11,910 nucleotides of DNA from Chrysochromulina tobinii (lineage: Eukaryota; Haptophyta; Prymnesiales; Chrysochromulinaceae). The position numbers and the translations under genes are program-made. The stretch covers positions 1-11,910 of the forward strand of contig JWZX01002705.1 in assembly GCA_001275005.1 (NCBI GenBank). The letters are read 5' to 3'. The notes under the pieces are model-generated. The model was given only the letters and a program-made list of their open reading frames with translations, did not search any database and was not told the origin of the DNA. Positions 1 to 6,726 of this stretch are shown here, in pieces (positions within the stretch are counted from its first letter, which is position 1; every line of letters begins with the position of its first letter).

Positions 1-2689
1 ACGCCCATCACACGCGCCCCCCCCCGCGGCGTCTTCGTCGCGAACGATGCGTCACTTGCGCGCTCCATTTCGCTTACACATCGTCTCACGTCCGTCAACG
101 TCGCCTCTCCGTTCTCGGTGGTTACGCCGCTCGATGCGCCTCTGAGTGCCTTTGAGTGCATGCTGATGGTCTCTGATTGCCTCCCTCATCAGGTGGTTAC
201 GTCGCTCGATGCGCGCTGGTGGCCGCGGCTGGATGGATGGCGCTTCGACCGGATCTTGTGCGTGCATGCATCGCAGCCTGATTGCATGCTTCGACCGGAT
301 CTTGTGCGTGCATGCATCGCAGCCTGATTGCATGCTTCGACCGGATCTTGTGCGATGAGCCAGCGTGCATGCGACGGCACGCTGCGCTTTGCAGCGCCTG
401 ATGGCATGCTGAGTGAAGGCTGAGTGAAGGCTGATTGCAGGCTGAGTGCATGACGATTGCGTGCTGAGTGCGTGCTGAGTGCATGCTGAGTGCGTGCTGA
501 TTGCGTGCTGATTGCGTGCTGATTGCATGCTGATTGCGGGCGAATGAGCTCCCTCATTAGGTGCGATGTGCCCTGCACGGGTGACGGCACGCTGCGCAAG
601 AAGCACGTGAACACGCCGGACTGGAGCGTTCACAGTGCGGCCGAGTTGCACCCGACTCAGCTGCGGCTGCTACGCGAGGGTCTGCGGCTGCTCAAGCCCG
701 GAGGCTTGTTAGTCTACTCGACCTGCTCGTTCAACCCAATCGAGAACGAGGCCGTCGTCGCGGCGGCGCTGCGCGAGCTGCGGGCGGAGGCCGAGGCGGC
801 GGCGGCGTCGTGGGCGTCGAAGGGGGCGCCCACGACGACGCGCTCGGCCGGCCCGTCCATCACGCTCGAAGACCCGCGAGTGCTCCGGCCCCACCTCTTC
901 GTTGCCCCCCTCGTCGGGCGCCGTGGCGGGCGCTGATGGACTCTTCGTTGCCCCCTCGTCGGGCGCCGTGGCGGGCGCTGATGGATCGGCTGGCGGCGAG
1001 GGACGCTCGCACCCAAATATGGGACGCTTGCACCCTGCGCCCGGCCTTACGACCTGGGTGACAGCAGCGCCCTCGCCGCCTTCGCCCCCTATGCCCTCGC
1101 CCTCGCCCCCGCCGCCCTCGAAATCGGCCTCGCCGCCCTCGCCCTCGCCCTCGCCGCCCTCGCCCTCGCCAACCTCCAGAGCCGCCCGGTGCACGATGGA
1201 GCCGCCTTCGGCAGACGAAGCGCCCTGGATGGCTCCCTTACTCGAGAGATGCGTGCGGCTCCTCCCGCACCGCGACGACTGCGGTGGCTTCTTCGTGGCG
1301 GCCTTTCGGAGGGCGGCCGAGCCCGAGCACGCGTCGTTGCGGGCGGATGATCACGTGCGCGACGAGGAAGCAGGGGCTGCAGAGGAGGCAGTGGCGGCGG
1401 GCAGCCCACCGGCATTTGGAGAGGTGGAGGGAGGTCGGGAGGGGGCTATGGGTGGTGGGGACGCGTTTGCACCTGATGGTGAGATCGCCTCCTCGTCCTC
1501 TTCCATATCAGGCAAGTTTGCACCTGAGGGTGAGATCGCCTCCTCGTCCTCTTCCATATCAGGCAAGTCGTCGTGGACTGCGATGGCGGCTGATGGGGAG
1601 GGTGCGGCGACGCTCGAGCGGGTGCCAGCCAGCTCGGCTGTGTGGTCCGAGCTCTGTTCCTTTTATGGAATGGCGAGCGCGCCGACTTGGACGGAGGCGA
1701 CAAAGGTGGCAGGCGTGGTGGAGGAGGTGGTGATGGAGGAGGCGTTGGAGGAGATGGTGGAGGAGGAAGGCGAGGCAGAGGACGAGGAGGCGGTGGAGGC
1801 GGGCGCTGTGTCGGAACGCGCCCCTAATTTGGGAGCGGCAGTCCCTAATTTGGGAGCGGCAGTCCCTAATTTGGGAGCGGCAGTCCCTAATTTGGGAGCA
1901 GCAGCCCCTAATTTGGGAGCGGCAGTCCCTGATTTGGGAGCAGTGCCACTCAGGGCTCCCCCCTTCGTGCCGCTGTGGGCGCCGGGGCGAGCGGCCCGTC
2001 GCGAAAAGATCTATCTCGCGAGTGAAGGCGCTGCTCGCTTCCTCACTGAGCATTGGCAGCCCTCACAGGCAACAGTGGGAGGCCGCAAGCGGCTGCGCGG
2101 CCGACTCCACGCGGTGGGCGTCAAGGCCTTCGAACGGATGAAACTCACCAACGTGCGCAACCGCGATGTGTTCGTGTGCGAGTGGCGACTATGCCAGCAG
2201 GCCTTAGCGCTGCTCCTGCCGTGGCTTACCAAGCGGCGGCTGTCTACTTACAGTGAGGCGCCCTTCGTTGAAACGCTCCAAGGGCCTCTGAGTGTCTCTG
2301 AGTGCATGCTGATGGCCTTTGATTGCCTCCCTCATCAGGCGAGGCGCTCTTCGTCGAGACGCTCCGAGCTCGCACCCTCCCAAGGGGAGCGCTCGAGACG
2401 GCGCTGTCCGAGGGGGCGCGTTCTCGGGATCGACGAGTGCGTCGCGCCGGATGGGAGGAGCCTCGAGGCCGGTGGCGCGGTCTTCTCACTACTCGCCCTG
2501 CCCGGGCGGGATATTTATGAGAACGCCGATGCGCCGTGTTGGGCGAGCGCGGCGGCCGATGCCGACGGCAGGGCGCCTGCCGTACTCGCGAGCGTATCGG
2601 TGGTGCTCAGCCCTGGTGGGCTGTCAGTGTGGGCGCCAAAGGAAGAGATCCGAGGACTGTTGGCGCTGCTGGATGAGAATGATAATTAG
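1..2689 (+). CDS. NSUN2: NSUN2/Trm4-type RNA (cytosine-5) methyltransferase, 5' part missing
   Basis: This is the 3' portion of an RmtB/NSUN-family S-adenosylmethionine-dependent methyltransferase that makes 5-methylcytosine in tRNA and other RNAs. Coding runs in frame 1 from the window edge (residues GVFVANDA, family motif FVIAND). It continues after the 118-192 intron to FDRILC, then after the 258-560 intron to DVPCTGDGTLRK, whose Cys codon at 574-576 is the conserved PC cysteine. YSTCSFNPIENEA follows, with the catalytic TC-motif Cys at 724-726. Next come RPHLF, LLERCVRLLPH and GGFFVAAF, a long acidic/repetitive linker, FYGM, and the C-terminal domain (KIYLASEGAARFL to VWAPKEEIRGLL), ending at TAA 2687-2689. 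The order matches human NSUN2 and plant TRM4. The frame changes near 905-910 and near 2406-2457 without a clear intron (see findings). The linker is longer and more repetitive than in animals or plants. The family call is firm; the exact exon model is not. Confidence 0.88.
118..192 (+). other. Phase-0 spliceosomal intron, 75 nt, introner-like
   Basis: The donor is TCG|GTGGTTACG and the acceptor CCCTCATCAG|GTGGTTACG. Removing it joins ASPFS to VVTSLDARWWPRLDGWRFDRILC, which follows the NSUN2 spacing between FVAND and FDRILCDVPC; leaving it in adds 25 unrelated residues. The first 22 nt of the intron (118-139) repeat the first 22 nt of the next exon (193-214) with one C/T difference. The remaining 53 nt (140-192) are almost the same as the end of the 2253-2338 intron. 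Confidence 0.85.
244..353 (+). repeat. 46-bp tandem repeat, about 2.4 copies, spanning an exon-intron boundary
   Basis: TTCGACCGGATCTTGTGC occurs at 244-261, 290-307 and 336-353, with a constant 28-nt filler ending in GCCTGATTGCATGC between copies. The first copy is coding (FDRILC) and carries the real donor. The other two lie in the intron and carry identical decoy donors. Confidence 0.95.
258..560 (+). other. Phase-2 spliceosomal intron, 303 nt, built of repeats
   Basis: The donor is ATCTT|GTGCGTGC and the acceptor CTCCCTCATTAG|GTGCGATG. Splicing regenerates FDRILC-DVPCTGDG, the invariant methyltransferase motif, without a gap. Without splicing, frame 1 stops at 325-327. The interior holds two further copies of the donor region (46-bp repeat), a degenerate copy of the downstream exon (350-387 resembles 561-597), and an 11-bp array. 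Donor copies at 304 and 350 would shift the frame, so 258 is chosen. Confidence 0.82.
462..538 (+). repeat. 11-bp minisatellite inside the intron (TGCTGAKTGCR), 7 copies
   Basis: Seven consecutive units are seen: three or so of the form TGCTGAGTGCG and then four of TGCTGATTGCG, with looser relatives upstream from about 408. Every unit holds CTGAG or CTGAT, which resembles a CTRAY branch point, so the intron has many possible branch sites close to its acceptor. Confidence 0.9.
895..985 (+). repeat. 46/45-bp tandem duplication in the methyltransferase ORF
   Basis: Two adjacent copies run from CTCTTCGTTGCC to GGGCGCTGATGGA. They are identical except that the first has a run of six C (905-910) and the second has five. 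With five C the unit is 45 bp and in frame, encoding LFVAPSSGAVAGADG. The extra C is where the reading frame moves from 1 to 2. Confidence 0.92.
1080..1170 (+). repeat. CCCTCG-rich low-complexity tract
   Basis: An imperfect hexanucleotide tract rich in CCCTCG and CCGCCCTCG is followed by AACCTCCAG at 1171-1179. In the open frame it encodes Pro-Ser repeats. It could instead be the pyrimidine tract of an intron. However, no GT donor between RPHLF and the frame-1 stop at 934-936 gives the right phase with the CAG at 1177-1179, so I favour a translated linker. Confidence 0.75.
1466..1567 (+). repeat. 51-bp tandem duplication, two copies, 17 residues each
   Basis: The units are 1466-1516 and 1517-1567, nearly identical, encoding FAPDGEIASSSSSISGK and FAPEGEIASSSSSISGK in the linker of the methyltransferase. 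Each unit contains GTGAGATC and, 33 nt on, TTCCATATCAG|G, so the pair also reads as an intron. Confidence 0.93.
1479..1562 (+). other. Candidate optional intron, 84 nt
   Basis: The donor GTGAGATCG at 1479 in the first 51-bp unit and the acceptor CTTCCATATCAG at 1562 in the second would remove 84 nt, a multiple of three, so both forms stay in frame. Size and exon-copy structure match the better-supported introns of this gene. Translation cannot prove it because retention has no stop. Confidence 0.4.
1822..1941 (+). repeat. 21-bp minisatellite encoding PNLGAAV heptads, about 6 copies
   Basis: Units of CCCTAATTTGGGAGCGGCAGT repeat with a 21-bp period. They encode PNLGAAV repeated in the linker between FYGM and the C-terminal domain of the methyltransferase. 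Late copies drift (CAGCAG, CCTGAT). I read it as a coding minisatellite with no known function. Confidence 0.93.
2253..2338 (+). other. Spliceosomal intron, 86 nt, introner-like
   Basis: The donor is TTACA|GTGAGGCG and the acceptor CCCTCATCAG|GCGAGGCG. Bases 2253-2282 repeat the following exon 2339-2368 at 25 of 30 positions, with all differences transitions. Bases 2286-2338 match the 53-nt core at 140-192 at 49 of 53 positions. Splicing gives TKRRLSTYSEALFVETL, in line with the NSUN2 C-terminal domain, but puts the next exon in frame 1 while the conserved end is in frame 2. A further one-base slip or small intron is therefore needed downstream. Confidence 0.75.
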
Positions 2690-3822
2690 CTGTCCGGTCC
2701 GACGGTCACATGTTGAAACACCATAGCGCATAGGGTAACTACCCTGAGCGGTGTGAAACCCTCCGACCCCGTCCCGTCCCCCCGAGCGAACGAAGGCTGC
2801 GAACAAACGCTTGATTGATGAATCGCCGCTCCGTCGCCGGGCAACCCGCGACGCGATCTCGGTTAGGGTTTCTCGGATCTCTCGCCGCACCGGCCACCGC
2901 ACCGCGCCGCGCAGACGCGCGAGTCGCCACTCCACTTAATAATTTAATAGTCCGACTTTGGACTTACGACTAAGCGCGACGTATCGCGTATGTTGGAGCA
3001 TAGCGGGCGAACTCGACCTGAGTGTTCGGTTGAAACCCAGTCCCCAATGAGTCGAAAATCTCGCGCACGCCATGCGATCCACCAATGTAACTTGAAACAG
3101 CAAACACCAACGCGTTCAGGCCGACTCGAGCGCCGTCGAGCCACTCGCGGCCTCGGCGCTTCGGAATACCATACAACGCCACTCACGAGGCGCGCCACAC
3201 TGGCACACAAAGGGGTTACCGTACAGTACGAGCAGGGAACGTGAATATACATACAGGAATGGTACAACGCCGCAGCCTATGATTCGAATAGTGTGCCAAG
3301 GTATTGATCTGTCCTTCGCGCAATGAATCGCTGGGCGGCCGGGCATGTCAACTAGTGGTGAAGGCGTAGCACGAGCACTGGGCGCCTGCGGTAGAAACAT
3401 CGATGCAGACGTGACATGTTGACCGGCGATATCGCTCAGACTCTGCCGATGATGGCGGACTCGATGTCTGGTGGCGCGGGCGCCGGACTACTACGTCCTC
3501 CTGCCGCTTTGTTCATTTTAGTAAACTCCTCGATCTCGGCCATGATTGAAGTGGGCGTGGGATCCTCGCCAGGAGCGCGGAGAGAGCGCAGAGACTGGGC
3601 ATCATGTTTTGGTACACCTGCATCCCAGAGTGGATGTGACTCTGCGCCCCCGCGCAGCAATGGGACGGCTGAATCCGCCATCGAAATCCTCGTCACAGGG
3701 GGGCGCGGGGATGCCTCCACCACAGGAATCGGACCGGGGTTGTAGCCGCCGTGCCTTGTCAGGTCCAGGGCATCGACTCCTTTGGTCGATCTCCTGCACA
3801 AACTGGTTACGCTCCCTCGGAG

Positions 3823-3960
3823 CTTTTTGGGCTTACTTGTTAACAGTGAAACGAGACACAGAGAAGAACTGCAACCAAATCTCTTGGAAACTTTTTGGGC
3901 TTACTTGTTAACAGTGAAACGAGACACAGAGAAGAACTGCAACCAAATCTCTTGGAAACT
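3823..3960 (+). repeat. Perfect 68-bp tandem duplication
   Basis: Two head-to-tail copies start at CTTTTTGGGCTTACTTG (3823 and 3891) and end in CTCTTGGAAAC. I see no differences between copies, so the duplication is recent or homogenised. No protein reading explains it. Confidence 0.96.
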
Positions 3961-4008
3961 CAGGAGCTTTTTTGTTCAGAACTTGTGCTGCTGCTGTGAA
4001 ACACATGA

Positions 4009-4098
4009 GTTCAGTTCAGTTCAGTTCAGTTCACATTCGATAGGCTTCCGTTAGGTTGTCTGTTGTTTATGTTGTAACTGAACTGAACTGAACTGAAC
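4009..4098. mobile_element. Fold-back / MITE-like element, 90 bp, flanked by 12-bp direct repeats
   Basis: The left arm 4009-4034 is (GTTCA)n ending in CAC. The right arm 4074-4098 is its reverse complement, beginning GTAACTGAAC, with one base of length difference. About 39 bp of unique, AT-richer sequence lies between. TGAAACACATGA stands directly on both sides (3997-4008 and 4099-4110), as a target-site duplication would. It codes for nothing. A hairpin transcript end or paired microsatellite expansion is the alternative. Confidence 0.6.
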
Positions 4099-4357
4099 TG
4101 AAACACATGACCGTACTTTGCAGCGCATCCCGAAATATCCTCTCATGCAGTCAGACAGTTACGTCGCGGTCCCCCCGCGCTCACTACAACACCGTTACTC
4201 AAAGTTTACAAAGAACGGCTCCGCGCCCCGGACGGAAAATCGGAAAAGTAAGCGAGCAGGCTTAGTATGTAGTGACACTCTGCGGCCGCCTTCTCGGCGG
4301 GGAAGTCGAGGGCGACCGCCGACTGACCGCCGACCGGGTACGACCCAGACGTGGAAT

Positions 4358-4376
4358 ATCTAATTTGTAATTAGAT
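4358..4376. other. Small perfect hairpin ATCTAATT-TGT-AATTAGAT
   Basis: An 8-bp stem with a 3-nt loop in an AT-rich island lies about 127 bp past the stop codon of the minus-strand coiled-coil gene. It may belong to that gene's 3' UTR or end-forming region. That is position-based inference only. Confidence 0.4.
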
Positions 4377-4502
4377 TTGTGATGGTTACGGCGTACGTTC
4401 TTACTATAACTCTGCATTGTGGAGACCGGCTGCAAACTTGGGAGAGGCGCGCACTGCGCCTCCCGGACCCGCACCCTCCCGCTGCTACCATGCTGCTGCT
4501 GC

Positions 4503-5683
4503 TCAGAGCCCCTCGAGCTTGCGCGTCTCCTCGATCGGGATGTCCGGCAGCGCCGCGACGCCCGCGCAGTCGAACTTCGTCCCCACAAGGCTCTCGTATT
4601 TCAGGGTGCCTCGGAAGGTCGATGACGTATTCGATCTCGACTTGTGAGCTTGCACGAGCGGCGAGATTTCGGGACGGATCGTCGACTGGAACTCAATGGC
4701 ATGCGAATGCGTCAAGTCTGCCTCGAGGTTCCGGTACTTTTGCTTGAAGATCTCATAGGCCACCTCCTTCTCGCGCGTGACCTTGACGCGTAGCGAGTGA
4801 TTCTTCTGCTGCAAGCTGCGGAACCCCAAATCGATCGGACGCAATCAACGAAACCCCAAATCGATCGGACGCAATCAACGAAACCCCAAATCGATCGGAC
4901 GCAATCAACGAAACCCCAAATCGATCGGACGCAATCAACGGAACCCCAAATCGATCGGACGCAATCAGGTGCCATCGGGCGCCATCGAGCACAATCAGGC
5001 GCCATCGAGCACGCGCACCTGCGCATCTCCGCGATCTGGCGCGCAGCGAGCTCTTCCCGCGGCTTCGTCGCGTAACTCGCCTTTGAGCGATCGAAACGCG
5101 CTTCCTCGATGGCCTTGAGCTTGAAGGAGCGCGTCGCCACCTCCGATGCGTCCTTGAACTCGTGCGCGCCCGAGAGCTTCTTCTCGGTGTCCTGTAGCGA
5201 CAGCAAATCCGAAGACGCCTTGAAGCGCATGCCCTCCTGCTCGGCCGCGATGTGCTTCTCGCTCGCCACGGTCGCGATCTGGTGCACCTCGGCGAGCACG
5301 CGCTCGTGCTCCTTGCACTGCTTGTCCACCTCCTCCGCCCGCCGCTGCCACTCCGCCTCGAAGCGCTGCCGCTCGATCTTGAAGGACTTCTGCAGATTGA
5401 GCGTCTCCTCTTTCTGCCGCGCCTCCTCCTGCTTCACACGGAACTCGCTCTCCTTCTGGCGCACGGTCGCGATCTGGCCGAACGTGGCCGCCGCCGTCAT
5501 GTAGCTTTTCGCGGCGTCGATCCTACGGGTCGCCGTCTTCGCCATGGTCGCATTCTTCGATGTGTCGGACTTGAGGTCCTCGATTTGCTTTTGGTACGAT
5601 GCCACTCCGTAGGGCGTTCGGCCGTCCGGTCCGCGGCTGAAGGAGGGCCTCTCGACGATAGGTGCCGCGAGTGAGTGGGGCAT
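4503..5683 (-). CDS. Coiled-coil protein of unknown function, two exons, 325 residues
   Basis: Exon 1 is 5683-5019 and exon 2 is 4815-4503 on the minus strand; together they give 978 nt including the stop. The start is the ATG of MPHSLAAPIV, the first in-frame ATG. After a short N-terminal part with RPSFSRGPDGRTPYG, residues about 28-245 are highly charged and helical (Glu, Lys, Arg, Gln, Ala-rich, for example KQEEARQKEETLNLQKSF), typical of a long coiled coil. The C-terminal 70 residues (EFQSTIRPEISPLVQ, GTKFDCAGVAALPDIP) look globular or extended. There is no signal peptide, membrane segment or catalytic motif. It may be a cytoskeletal or flagellar structural protein, but I recognise no family. 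It diverges from the dioxygenase gene across about 210 bp. Confidence 0.8.
4816..5018 (-). other. Phase-2 spliceosomal intron, 203 nt, of the coiled-coil gene
   Basis: On the minus strand the donor is ATGCGCAG|GTGCGCGTGC and the acceptor GGGGTTCCGCAG|CTTGCAG. Splicing yields QIAEMR-SLQQKNHSLRVKV and keeps the charged helical pattern. The length is not a multiple of three, so retention shifts the frame. About three quarters of the intron is a 30-bp minisatellite. It also carries CCTGATTGTG and CCTGATTGCG, as in the methyltransferase introns. Confidence 0.85.
4821..4968. repeat. 30-bp minisatellite, 5 copies, filling an intron
   Basis: Five near-identical units of the form AAACCCCAAATCGATCGG plus ACGCAATCAACG on the + strand stand head to tail; outer copies differ in one or two bases. 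There are no spacers between units, and the array lies wholly inside the intron of the coiled-coil gene. Confidence 0.96.
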
Positions 5684-5895
5684 GGTGTCAGACACTTCAG
5701 CGGAAAAAAAGCGGAAGTCCGCCCGCTGACGGCGAGAACGAGCAGGGCAGGGCGCTTTCCGACAGAAGAAAATGAAACGAGAAACGTCGAAGAGCGCCTG
5801 AATTTGTTTCACGTCGAGTGTGCCACATGGGTGGCCTCCCTCAGCTGGTACAGTAAAGTTGGCTATCAAGGCAAGTTCTCGTGCTGAAGAGCGTA
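5684..5895. promoter_or_regulatory. Divergent promoter region, about 210 bp
   Basis: It separates the start of the minus-strand coiled-coil gene (ATG at 5683) from the start of the plus-strand dioxygenase gene (ATG at 5896), so it must supply 5' UTRs and promoters for both. I see no clear TATA box. A short A7 run lies near the left end. Confidence 0.5.
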
Positions 5896-6726
5896 ATGAA
5901 TACTGCTGTTCTCGTCATCTCGTCGGCGGTGACGCCCACCCTCGCCATCTCCGCGAGCTTCGCGCCGCCGTCACACGCGCGCCTCGTCGCTGACGCTGCG
6001 GCGGCCATCCGCGATGGCCAGCTTCATCGGGCGCCTGGCTTTGCGTCACCCTCGCTTGTTGCAGAGCTGCGGCGAGAGGTGGCGCGACTTGCCGAGTCGG
6101 AGGCCTTCCGATTAGGCACAAGCCATCGAGGAAATGGGGACGTCGACGATATGCGACGTGCGCTCACTTGCACGCCGGACCTGGCGTCGGACAGCTTCAG
6201 CTCCGTGCTAGCACGCCTCAGCCACCTCGGCAACGATCTGGGCGACGCGCTCGGCCGGAGGCATGCGAGCGGCATTGAATCGGCGTATGTGGCGTACCCG
6301 CCTGGCGGCTACTACCGGCGTCATCGCGATAGCGTCGTGGGCGTAGACGTACGGGGCTCCGGCCGACGAAGCACCTCGTTCATCTTGTACCTCACGGATC
6401 CGGATCTACCCTGGTCACGCGCCGACGGCGGTGCGCTGCGCATCTTTTCATCGACGGCGACGGCCCAAGCTCCTGCTCCTGCTCCTGCTCCTCCTGCTGC
6501 TGCTGCTGCTGCACGTGCAAGCGAGGACGAGTGGGACGAGGACGAGGAAGAGAAGGACGAGAAGGACGAGGACGTGTCGGCCGCGGTACCAGGCGGCGTG
6601 GCCGAGGACGTGCTGCCCGAGAGCGGGCTGCTCGTCATATTTGACAGCAAGTCGCTGTGGCATGAGGTTTTGCCCACCTCAAGGCACCGTCTGTGCTTGG
6701 TCGGATGGTTTCTGCACGAGGCGTAG
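5896..6726 (+). CDS. Secreted/targeted 2-oxoglutarate and Fe(II)-dependent dioxygenase, prolyl-hydroxylase-like
   Basis: This is a 276-residue protein of the double-stranded beta-helix dioxygenase fold, closest in motif spacing to prolyl 4-hydroxylases and the HIF-PHD/EGL-9 group. Residues 1-23 (MNTAVLVISSAVTPTLAISA) look like a signal peptide. The iron ligands are H143 and D145 in YYRRHRDS and H256 in LWHEVLP. R265, nine residues after H256, fits the 2-oxoglutarate-binding Arg. The YLTD and GGALRIF strands are as in the family. Residues about 186-230 are an Ala-Pro stretch followed by an acidic run (DEWDEDEEEKDEKDED), an insertion in the catalytic core. The start is the first ATG; an upstream GTG at 5881 is unlikely in a eukaryote. 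The substrate is unknown: secretory-pathway or plastid-bound proteins are possible. The catalytic set is complete. Confidence 0.85.
   Translation: MNTAVLVISSAVTPTLAISASFAPPSHARLVADAAAAIRDGQLHRAPGFASPSLVAELRREVARLAESEAFRLGTSHRGNGDVDDMRRALTCTPDLASDSFSSVLARLSHLGNDLGDALGRRHASGIESAYVAYPPGGYYRRHRDSVVGVDVRGSGRRSTSFILYLTDPDLPWSRADGGALRIFSSTATAQAPAPAPAPPAAAAAARASEDEWDEDEEEKDEKDEDVSAAVPGGVAEDVLPESGLLVIFDSKSLWHEVLPTSRHRLCLVGWFLHEA

Larger units (their letters stand above)
2690..4502. other. Convergent intergenic stretch, no confident gene
   Basis: It lies between the stop of the + strand methyltransferase and the stop of the - strand coiled-coil gene, so it holds both 3' ends. Short ORFs exist on both strands (for example 3416-3745 on + and 3436-3801 on -), but none shows a domain I recognise, and overlapping frames are open on both strands. 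The 2940-3300 part is less GC-rich than the flanking genes and could be an old dispersed repeat; this cannot be shown from one window. Clear structures here are the 68-bp tandem duplication, the fold-back element and a hairpin at 4358-4376. Confidence 0.6.

Noticed and set aside
304-350. Alternative donors at 304 and 350
   Set aside because: Each would add 46 or 92 nt and shift the methyltransferase out of frame before the catalytic DVPC motif.
52-651. Long minus-strand open frames over the methyltransferase start
   Set aside because: They arise from the intron repeats (periodic HAISTHSAC-like residues) and oppose a plus-strand reading with conserved catalytic motifs.
855-1179. An intron ending at the CAG of 1177-1179 after the CCCTCG tract
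   Set aside because: Canonical donors after RPHLF give the wrong phase; the only GT nearby with the right phase (855) would delete the conserved ITLEDPRVLRPHLF segment.
2861-2872. TTAGGGTTT as telomeric sequence
   Set aside because: A single occurrence with no tandem array.
3436-3801. 121-residue minus-strand ORF with MAEIEEFTKMNKAAGG
   Set aside because: Looks partly protein-like, but the opposite strand is equally open and no domain is recognised; left in the intergenic entry.
3840-3950. U6-like ACAGAGAA in the 68-bp repeat
   Set aside because: Only eight bases agree with U6 snRNA; no other U6 features or promoter.
4821-4968. CRISPR-like array
   Set aside because: The 30-mers are head to tail with no spacers, inside a eukaryotic intron.
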